Positions 57,540-64,000 of a DNA stretch of 64,000 nt are shown here, piece after piece. The first letter of the stretch is position 1. Every line of letters begins with the position of its first letter. Made by a program: the position numbers and the translations under genes. The notes under the pieces were generated by a model. That model saw nothing but the letters and a program-made list of their open reading frames with translations, ran no database searches and was not told where the DNA came from. Origin of the DNA: Vibrio brasiliensis LMG 20546 (GTDB taxonomy: Bacteria; Pseudomonadota; Gammaproteobacteria; Enterobacterales; Vibrionaceae); NCBI RefSeq assembly GCF_000189255.1, contig NZ_AEVS01000076.1, forward strand, positions 1-64,000. The letters run 5' to 3'.

Positions 57540-58658
57540 TTATTCAGCGGAATCAGCTTGCGCAAAACGCACTGGTACACCATTGCGAATACGCTGCAAG
57601 CCTTGGGTAATTACCTGTTCGTCCGCTGACAGGCCCTTGGTTACTATAATGCCGTGTTCTAACTGACGTCCCAGCTCGACGTTTCGTCGTTCTGCGACAT
57701 TACCTTCAGCCACCAGCATAACAAAGTTGCCTTCTAAGTCGGTTTGTACCGCTCGACGAGGAATAACCACCACTTGCTTGGCTTGTTTCTCTCTCAGCTC
57801 AACTCGAATATGCTGTCCGGGAAGAAGTTGATAGTCAGGGTTATCTACCACGGCGCGCATCGCAATGGTACCCGTATTGAGGTCAATACGATTTCCTAAG
57901 AAGTCCAGCTTACCTAAGTGTTCAAAACTATCGCCATTTTCTAGTATCACACCCACTTCAACTGCCTGAGCATCGCCATCACCTTTGACTTTGTCCATGC
58001 CAAGTTCGAGGCGTTCGCGTTCACTGATGCTAAAACTGGTGTGGACGGGATCCAGGCTAACTAAGGTAGTCAGAATGCCAGATTGTGGTGAAACTAAGTC
58101 ACCAGTGCTGACGTTACTTTGTGCGGTACGCCCCGCAAATGGAGCACGGATTTCCGTGTAAGAGAGGTTAACTTCGGCTAAATGAAGTTGCGCTTTGCCC
58201 GCTTCTACCTGCGCCTGCGCGCCAAGTAATGCAGCGTTGAGATTATCGAACTCAGATTGAGAAATACTGCCTTTAGGCAATAGGTTTTTGGCGCGTTCGA
58301 AATCAAGTTCTGCTTTCTTCAAAGTTGCGTTAGCTTGCGCTAATGTCGCTTTGGCACTGGCAAGTTGTGCTTCGAAGGACGATGGCTCGATGGTATAGAG
58401 CAGTTGCCCTTTCTCGACCATTTGACCTTCTTGAAAGTGGCGTGCTTTAAGATAGCCAGTTACCTGGGCGGTAATATTGGTATCCTCAATCGCTTCTATG
58501 CGACCGATGTAAGATTTACTTTGCTGGTGACTGCTGTATTCGACTGGCTCAGCAACCACAAGTTGTGGTGGTGGTTGAATCTGTCCTTGAGAAGTTTCGC
58601 CGCATCCTACGAGAAAAAGCGCGCTGGTCAGCGCGGTACAGATTAACGTTTTTTTCAT
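57540..58658 (-). CDS. RND efflux periplasmic adaptor (membrane fusion protein)
   Basis: A 372-residue AcrA-like adaptor. Lipoprotein signal (ICTALTSALFLVGC), a barrel-sandwich and lipoyl part (SYIGRIEAIEDTNITAQVTGYLKARHFQEGQMVEKGQLLYTIEPSSF), a coiled-coil hairpin (LAQANATLKKAELDFERAKNLLPKGSISQSEFD), and a C-terminal membrane-proximal domain. First gene of the two-gene operon. No TetR-type regulator or outer-membrane factor is adjacent. Confidence 0.95.
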   Translation of the reverse strand: MKKTLICTALTSALFLVGCGETSQGQIQPPPQLVVAEPVEYSSHQQSKSYIGRIEAIEDTNITAQVTGYLKARHFQEGQMVEKGQLLYTIEPSSFEAQLASAKATLAQANATLKKAELDFERAKNLLPKGSISQSEFDNLNAALLGAQAQVEAGKAQLHLAEVNLSYTEIRAPFAGRTAQSNVSTGDLVSPQSGILTTLVSLDPVHTSFSISERERLELGMDKVKGDGDAQAVEVGVILENGDSFEHLGKLDFLGNRIDLNTGTIAMRAVVDNPDYQLLPGQHIRVELREKQAKQVVVIPRRAVQTDLEGNFVMLVAEGNVAERRNVELGRQLEHGIIVTKGLSADEQVITQGLQRIRNGVPVRFAQADSAE

Positions 58659-58757
58659 GAATAGACCGTTAGATAAAGATAAATGGGCTTACCTAAAGTT
58701 ACCTAACGGCGTATTGCGCTTTGTCCGAACAATATCAGGACAAGAAGCTTAAGTGTT

Positions 58758-59318
58758 TCAACCTGTTACAAGTTCTAACTTTGTGTGAATATCAGCGATT
58801 CGCTGCAGATCTGCGGGAGTTTTCCAACTATAAACAAGCTCAGGTACTGAATTGCCACAAGGAGCATTCCACAGTCTTTCAAGAGTCTGAGTTCCGCCGA
58901 TATGCTGATAAAACTCGACTGCCTGCGTGTTCTCTTTCATCACTTCCAGATAGACGCCATTGTCTGGGAAGTATTGAGTTATCCATTTGGCAATTTCTGC
59001 CAAAAGCTTCACACCCAGTCCTCGGCCTCGATAGTTCGGGTCGATGTGCAGTGAGTCGATAATGGTGCCTTTTTCGAAGTCGTGATTACCAAATGCACAG
59101 ACAAAACCACACAGCAGTCCCCCCTCTTCAATGAGGAGAACGCGTTGGTTGAAAGGAGGATTGATTAGGCGCGTTTGCCAGATTGCGAGTCGTTCATCGA
59201 GGACTTCTTTATCAAGAAAGTCTTGCCCAAGAATACCTTGATAATACTGCTTCCAGCTCTGCGCGTGCAGCGTAGCAATGCGCTCATAGTCGCTATATTC
59301 AGCTACTTTTAATTCCAT
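58758..59318 (-). CDS. GNAT-family N-acetyltransferase
   Basis: A 186-residue protein. VAEYSDYERIATLHAQSWKQYYQGIL, DSLHIDPNYRGRGLGVKLLAEIA (acetyl-CoA-binding motif) and YLEVMKENTQAVEFYQHIGG make it a GNAT enzyme. Substrate unknown. Divergent from the desaturase. Confidence 0.88.
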   Translation of the reverse strand: MELKVAEYSDYERIATLHAQSWKQYYQGILGQDFLDKEVLDERLAIWQTRLINPPFNQRVLLIEEGGLLCGFVCAFGNHDFEKGTIIDSLHIDPNYRGRGLGVKLLAEIAKWITQYFPDNGVYLEVMKENTQAVEFYQHIGGTQTLERLWNAPCGNSVPELVYSWKTPADLQRIADIHTKLELVTG

Positions 59319-59380
59319 TTATAGTTCCTTATTACTTCCTGTAAGGATTGATTGCCCCTTCATACTATAAAACATTTAAC

Positions 59381-59404
59381 AAAAAGCCAAACATTCTGGC
59401 TTTT
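59381..59404 (+). terminator. terminator-like hairpin in a divergent intergenic region
   Basis: AAAAGCCA and TGGCTTTT pair with a 7-nt loop in the middle of the divergent region, where no gene ends on either strand. It may terminate a small RNA or be an attenuator for the desaturase leader. Confidence 0.4.
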
Positions 59405-59579
59405 GCTCTCAAATCTAGATGTTGTTCTGCAGCCCAGTTCAAAACACCGATGAAAAGTTTGGTTACTAATTAATTACACAAAATGGCGTGCGCTAGCCTA
59501 CATAGTCAGCCATCAAGTTTGACTTACACGTGTTCGCTGATATTCTAGCGAACAACTGTTAGCTCAAAGGAAAAGCTCA

Positions 59580-60707
59580 ATGTCTGGTTCTAACAAACCA
59601 CCACTGATTTGGTTAAACATCTTTATCTTTTTGTCATCTTTCATCGTTGCTTTGGTTCTGGTCCCTTGGTATGGCCTGTCTAGCGGCTATGGCGTAGAGC
59701 ACCTGGTTTGGTTCCTTATCGCCTTCTCTTTCTGTAACCTTTCTATTACCGCTGGTTACCATAGATTGTGGTCTCACAAGACTTATGAAGCACACTGGTC
59801 ACTACGCATTCTTTTTGCGCTAGGTGGCGCGTTCGCACTACAGAACAGTGCGCTTCACTGGAGTTCAGATCACCGAATTCACCATAAGCACGTCGATAAT
59901 AATGATAAGGATCCTTACTCAGCCAAACGTGGCTTCTGGTTTTCTCATATCGGCTGGATGCTGCGCGAATATAACGCCAATACTTACTCTGATTACGCCA
60001 ATTGTCGTGACTTACAAAAAGATAAAATCGTCATGTGGCAACATAAGTACTACGTGCCGCTGGCAATCGTGACTAACTTTGGTATTCCGTTACTTCTCGG
60101 TGTTATCTATGGTGACATCATAGGTATGTTGCTTGTGGTCGGTGTACTTCGTCTGGTATTAAGCCATCACTCCACCTTCTTTATTAACTCTCTGGCTCAT
60201 ATCTGGGGTTCACAGCCATACACAGATAAAAACACAGCGCGTGACAATGCAGTGCTGGCGGTATTCACCTTTGGTGAGGGCTACCATAACTACCACCATA
60301 TTTTTGAGAACGATTACCGTAATGGCATTTACTGGTGGCAGTATGATCCAACGAAATGGTTGATTAAGTCGTGTTCGTGGCTGGGTTTAACCAATAAGCT
60401 TCGCGTTACTCCTAAAATTAAAATAGAAAAAGCAAAAGCTAAACAGGCACTCGCAACAGCGTCGAAGAACATTAGTAAGCTTCCTAACGCTTCACTGCTT
60501 AATGAGACGTTAAACAAGGAGTTTGAAGCGCTCATGGCGAGAATGGCAGATTACTATGATGTCAAAAAACAAGTGCTTGAAGCGAAGAAAAACGATCTGG
60601 CGATCAAGTATGAAAAATCACTGCTTAAGTTACGTTATCAGCAGATGAAGCAAGATCTTGCTGAGCAACGTAAGAGCTGGGAAAGCTTAGTTGCCCAATA
60701 CGCATAA
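59580..60707 (+). CDS. acyl-CoA-type fatty acid desaturase with C-terminal helical tail
   Basis: A 375-residue membrane desaturase. Four or more hydrophobic helices and the three histidine boxes HRLWSH (about 61-66), HRIHHKH (about 98-104) and EGYHNYHH (about 237), which bind the di-iron centre. It introduces a delta-9 double bond into acyl chains. The last 110 residues are a charged coiled coil (KIEKAKAKQALATASKN, DYYDVKKQVLEAKKND), unusual for the family. Single gene. Confidence 0.9.
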   Translation: MSGSNKPPLIWLNIFIFLSSFIVALVLVPWYGLSSGYGVEHLVWFLIAFSFCNLSITAGYHRLWSHKTYEAHWSLRILFALGGAFALQNSALHWSSDHRIHHKHVDNNDKDPYSAKRGFWFSHIGWMLREYNANTYSDYANCRDLQKDKIVMWQHKYYVPLAIVTNFGIPLLLGVIYGDIIGMLLVVGVLRLVLSHHSTFFINSLAHIWGSQPYTDKNTARDNAVLAVFTFGEGYHNYHHIFENDYRNGIYWWQYDPTKWLIKSCSWLGLTNKLRVTPKIKIEKAKAKQALATASKNISKLPNASLLNETLNKEFEALMARMADYYDVKKQVLEAKKNDLAIKYEKSLLKLRYQQMKQDLAEQRKSWESLVAQYA

Positions 60708-60708
60708 C

Positions 60709-60738
60709 AAAAAACGGAAGCTCAGGCTTCCGTTTTTA
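60709..60738. terminator. bidirectional terminator
   Basis: AAAAACGGAAGC and GCTTCCGTTTTT around four bases; serves the desaturase and the following gene. Confidence 0.9.
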
Positions 60739-60751
60739 TTTACTGCTTAAT

Positions 60752-61528
60752 CTAATTTATGAAGTCGTTGACGATCTTGTCGATCTCCCCACTCTGCTTC
60801 ATTTGATTAAGAATCTTGTGGTACTCAGCTTTAAAGCCTTCCTTATACGGGAAGTCAGCACCGTTAGTGACAATACCCAAGAAGCCCTGTTCTGAGCTGA
60901 TGGTTGCACCTTCGACCACACTTTGACCATCATACTTACCTTCATTTTGCAGTTTCTTAAGCTCCCACTGAATCGATAGTGCATCGTTCATGTAGCAGTC
61001 AATTCGTCCTGCGATAAGTTTGAGTAGATTTTTCGGTGTTCCTTTCGTCTCTGTGACTTTAATTTTCCCAGATTTCACTGCGCTCCAGAATTCATCACCT
61101 CCGGCGGAAAAGCCTGCGTTGTTACCAATAGTCAGCCCCATGTAATCTCCGGGCCAATTTGGTTTTGGACTACTCAATACAGACTTCTGACAAACCACGA
61201 CAAGCTTTTCATCAAGGATTGGCACGTCATATTCCATATAAGGTCGTTGTTCAGGGCGTTTGTATGGCGGATAGAGGGCAAATATTTTGCTCCCTTCAAT
61301 TTGTGACAGACCACGTTTCCACGGAGTTCCCTTTAAGGTCACATTATATTCCGGCATTTTGGCAAAAATGTTCTCTAACACCACAGTGTAGATCCCGGTT
61401 AATCGCCCGCTTTCAACATAAGAGTATGGTGGATAAGTGTCATCGCCATAGATAGTAATATCTGTTTTAGCGACAGCAGTGTTGGCAAGTGTAATAGCAA
61501 ATAACAGCGTCAAAAGTAATCTCATCAT
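60752..61528 (-). CDS. amino-acid-type periplasmic solute-binding protein
   Basis: A 258-residue SBP_bac_3 protein with a signal peptide (LLLTLLFAITLANTAVA). The mature part ITIYGDDTYPPYSYVESGRLTGIYTVVLENI is typical. It binds an unknown polar solute. No ABC permease or ATPase is adjacent, so it may work with a remote transporter or a sensor. Confidence 0.85.
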   Translation of the reverse strand: MMRLLLTLLFAITLANTAVAKTDITIYGDDTYPPYSYVESGRLTGIYTVVLENIFAKMPEYNVTLKGTPWKRGLSQIEGSKIFALYPPYKRPEQRPYMEYDVPILDEKLVVVCQKSVLSSPKPNWPGDYMGLTIGNNAGFSAGGDEFWSAVKSGKIKVTETKGTPKNLLKLIAGRIDCYMNDALSIQWELKKLQNEGKYDGQSVVEGATISSEQGFLGIVTNGADFPYKEGFKAEYHKILNQMKQSGEIDKIVNDFIN

Positions 61529-61707
61529 AGCCCCCAGTGAATCTATGCATAAACTTTTGTGTTACCGCTAAGTAATAGTTCATGCAAAGGTTAAGTCAAG
61601 GTAATGAAACGCCGAAGTTTGGGCAATATTGAGCAATATGATAACTAAGGCTATTGATTAGCCTGAAGATATTTCTGGTTTGTAATTAATTACAGTGACT
61701 GGACTTA

Positions 61708-62214
61708 CTAACGAATAATTAAACGATATTCGATACAGTCAATCATTTCACCATTTAACTCGGCATAATTACTGACCACTTTAACCGCTTCAAAACCATT
61801 GCTGGTCAGAACTTTTTGCGAAGCAGGGTTGGTTGTAGCCGCGTAAGCATAAATTGTTTTTACACGTTTCCCTTTCAGCACCTTGCTCAGCTGTGAGACA
61901 GCCCATTTGGCTACGCCTTGATTGATCGCCTGATGGCCAACTCGATAACCCAGGTGTGCGACGGCTTTTTTGCTATCAATGTTGCTGACATTTAACCGAC
62001 CAAGGATCTTGTTATCGTCACTTTTAATTAGCATAGGCACAAGTTCATTACAGTGATAATCGAGAAGAAACTCGCGAATATGCTGCTTAACGCCTTCAAC
62101 TGAATAAAAGTCGCTTTCCCGTGGTGGAATGAACTGTTCGAACCATAGCTTATTGTCCAATTCAAAGTCTAACAGTTGCTGTGCATCGCTCAGTGCAATC
62201 AATGTCAGCTTCAC
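61708..62214 (-). CDS. GNAT-family N-acetyltransferase (RimJ/RimL type)
   Basis: A 168-residue protein starting at GTG with AAGGAG 6 nt upstream. VAHLGYRVGHQAINQGVAKWAVSQL and AATTNPASQKVLTSNGFEAV are GNAT motifs. Substrate unknown. Situated 56 nt after the rhlE-like gene's terminator. Confidence 0.8.
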   Translation of the reverse strand: MKLTLIALSDAQQLLDFELDNKLWFEQFIPPRESDFYSVEGVKQHIREFLLDYHCNELVPMLIKSDDNKILGRLNVSNIDSKKAVAHLGYRVGHQAINQGVAKWAVSQLSKVLKGKRVKTIYAYAATTNPASQKVLTSNGFEAVKVVSNYAELNGEMIDCIEYRLIIR

Positions 62215-62235
62215 TTGTCTCTCCTTAGATAACAA

Positions 62236-62265
62236 AATGGCTCACGTATTACTACGTGAGCCATT
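62236..62265 (-). terminator. intrinsic terminator after the rhlE-like gene
   Basis: AATGGCTCACGTA and TACGTGAGCCATT around TTAC; on the minus strand followed by TTTG. Confidence 0.85.
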
Positions 62266-62269
62266 GAGG

Positions 62270-63529
62270 CTATTTCTTCTTACCACGATTAGCGTGGATT
62301 TTGAGTTTAGCTTTCATCTTACGTTTGTCTGAATTGCGCCCTTTACGACGTGGCGCTTTATCCGGCTCAATTTCTTCAATTAAACTCGGTTCAAAACCTT
62401 GTAACCACTCCTGCGGTAGTTTGGTATCTAGTAATCGTTCTATCGCATGTAACAGGTATTCTTCATCACGACTCATTAGCGACACCGCGAAGCCCTCTTT
62501 GCCCGCGCGTCCGGTACGACCAATACGATGGACATAGTCCTCTGCTTTATAAGGCATGTCGAAGTTAACAACCTGCTCTAATTGCTGGATATCCAGACCA
62601 CGTGCGGCTACGTCAGTAGCAATTAATGCGCGCACCTGACCTGATTTAAAGTCATCCAGTGCTTTCTGTCGAGCACCCTGACTTTTATCGCCATTGATCG
62701 ACGCCGCTTTGATACCATCCAACTTAAGTTCTTTGGCAAGTGCATCACTGCCCTGCTTAGTCTTGGTAAACACCAACACCTGTTGCCAGTTTCGTGAGCC
62801 AATCAGATAAGCCAGCAGTTCTGCTTTACGTTTCTTATCGACCGGATAAACCATCTGTTTAACCGTTTCAGCCGTGCTGTTTGATGGTGAGACCTGAACT
62901 TCAACCGGCTCTTCTAGCATACGGTAGGCAATGGTTTTAATTCGCTTGTCAAAGGTCGCTGAGAAGAACAGCGTCTGTCTGTCATCATTACAACGCTGAA
63001 GGATGCGTTTGATGTCCGGCATAAAACCCATGTCCAACATTCGGTCAGCTTCATCAAGAACCAGATACTCGGTCTTATGCAGATTGATGTTTTTGCAATA
63101 CATGTGGTCAATCAGTCGCCCCGGTGTGGCGATAAGAATGTCACAACCCTGATCAAGATTACGGGTCTGGACGTTCATGCTGGTACCACCATAAACCGCG
63201 ACCACTTTGATCTTTGTTTGCGCTGCGTATTGAGTCAGGTTGTCGAACACCTGTTGAGCCAGCTCTCGCGTTGGTACAAGAACCAGTGCCCGAACGTCAT
63301 TGCTCTGGATATCACGTTTAGTATCGGAATCGATCAACTTTTGCAGAATTGGCAAACCAAAAGCAGCGGTTTTACCTGTACCAGTTTGAGCACCTGCCAA
63401 GACATCCTTCCCTTCTAATACGTGAGGAATAGCCTGTGTCTGTACTTCTGTTGGCTGTTTGAAGCCAAGTGATTCTAAAGTTGATAAAAGCGTTGAGCCC
63501 AGTCCGAGAGCTGCGAATTGTGTCGACAT
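62270..63529 (-). CDS. rhlE: DEAD-box RNA helicase, RhlE-like
   Basis: A 419-residue helicase. Q motif with GFKQPTEVQTQAIP, Walker A AQTGTGKTAA (residues 47-56), DEAD in VLDEADRMLDMGFMPD, SAT in FFSATFDKRI, and HRIGRTGRAGK near the end. A short basic tail (RRKGRNSDKRKMKAKLKIHANRGKKK) follows. Acts on structured RNA, such as during ribosome assembly or cold stress. Confidence 0.92.
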   Translation of the reverse strand: MSTQFAALGLGSTLLSTLESLGFKQPTEVQTQAIPHVLEGKDVLAGAQTGTGKTAAFGLPILQKLIDSDTKRDIQSNDVRALVLVPTRELAQQVFDNLTQYAAQTKIKVVAVYGGTSMNVQTRNLDQGCDILIATPGRLIDHMYCKNINLHKTEYLVLDEADRMLDMGFMPDIKRILQRCNDDRQTLFFSATFDKRIKTIAYRMLEEPVEVQVSPSNSTAETVKQMVYPVDKKRKAELLAYLIGSRNWQQVLVFTKTKQGSDALAKELKLDGIKAASINGDKSQGARQKALDDFKSGQVRALIATDVAARGLDIQQLEQVVNFDMPYKAEDYVHRIGRTGRAGKEGFAVSLMSRDEEYLLHAIERLLDTKLPQEWLQGFEPSLIEEIEPDKAPRRKGRNSDKRKMKAKLKIHANRGKKK

Positions 63530-63564
63530 TCGGGTTACCTATAATTGCAAGGCGGACGATTCTA

Positions 63565-64000
63565 TCAGAAACTTTTGCTCGCAGTTAGTATCTGTGGATA
63601 GAGGGAAGTAAATAGCTCATCTAATTGGTGATAGTTTCGCTCAAGATAAGGAAAACAGTCGGCCAACCTGGCCATTCTCGCAGATCGATTAGACATTCGC
63701 TGCAAGGCAAATTCGATGTTTTCGATATGTTGATAAGAACTTAGCCACTGACCTTGCCACATGGCCTGGGTGACAGTGACAAAACGCTCCGGTAACTGCT
63801 GCTGTTGTTCATCGTTCATCACTTGTTCTAAAGCCGCGTTACAGAATTGTTCCAATGGTTGACTATGAAACTCATACCAGCGTTTCGCTAAACAATGATC
63901 CCAGAACATATCAAGCGCAATACCTGAAAATCGTCTCGTACCATTGTCAAACAGCTGTCTGGCTTCGATAACAGATCCGTGGCTGTCGGTATATGAATCG
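63565..64000 (-). CDS. acpH: acyl carrier protein phosphodiesterase, partial at the window edge
   Basis: The frame runs from TAA/TGA side at 63565 to the window end, and its N-terminal part lies outside. The visible C-terminal part shows DSYTDSHGSVIEARQLFDNGTRRFSG and IALDMFWDHCLAKRWYEF, close to E. coli AcpH (YajB). It removes the phosphopantetheine group from acyl carrier protein. About 145 residues of the usual 193 are visible. Confidence 0.85.
   Translation of the reverse strand, partial: DSYTDSHGSVIEARQLFDNGTRRFSGIALDMFWDHCLAKRWYEFHSQPLEQFCNAALEQVMNDEQQQQLPERFVTVTQAMWQGQWLSSYQHIENIEFALQRMSNRSARMARLADCFPYLERNYHQLDELFTSLYPQILTASKSF

Overview
The window looks like part of a Vibrio secondary chromosome, near its replication terminus. 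Gene order and protein sequences match the Vibrio vxrABCDE, pntAB, fruRBKA, glgC/chitodextrinase and torTS neighbourhoods. A 28-bp dif-like Xer recombination site lies at 488-515. Five perfect matches to the 13-bp MatP-binding matS consensus (GTGACRNYGTCAC) lie between 8.9 and 44.1 kb. No rRNA, tRNA, CRISPR array, transposase or integrase gene was seen.

Bases 1-7000 are accessory DNA. Next to dif sits a gene of the filamentous-phage DUF3653 type, then a relB/relE-like (StbD/StbE) toxin-antitoxin pair. Leftward there follows a run of four or five promoter-poor genes separated by attC-like sites: an integron cassette array with no integrase (a CALIN). The cassettes encode a putAbiC-type abortive-infection protein, a protein with an RX4H (HEPN-like) motif, and three unrecognised proteins, two with predicted membrane segments. 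The array is bounded on its right by three small GC-richer phage-type genes, one truncated.

From 7 to 22 kb: a LysE-type exporter; a small cluster with a lipoprotein and an antitoxin-like peptide; the cell-envelope two-component operon vxrABCDE; pntAB (NAD(P) transhydrogenase); HlyU-family and ComFB-family proteins; two diguanylate cyclases; an outer-membrane beta-barrel protein; and a DUF3069 protein.

From 22 to 36 kb: a cobQ-modABC gene string (adenosylcobyrate synthase plus molybdate ABC transporter, overlapping reading frames); a BOF-fold periplasmic protein; a small outer-membrane-like protein; the fructose regulator fruR divergent from fruBKA with three palindromic operator sequences; a Cache/PAS/GGDEF diguanylate cyclase; and glgC.

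From 36 to 64 kb: a large secreted GH18 chitodextrinase; the yqhC/yqhD pair; a lysoplasmalogenase-like membrane protein; torS and torT; mgsA; HAD phosphatases; creA; gsk; a chemoreceptor; an RND efflux pump with its adaptor; GNAT acetyltransferases; a fatty-acid desaturase; a periplasmic solute-binding protein; an RhlE-type helicase; and the 3' part of acpH cut by the window edge. Central carbon control (fructose PTS, glycogen, methylglyoxal, chitin) and cyclic-di-GMP signalling are the main themes of this core part.
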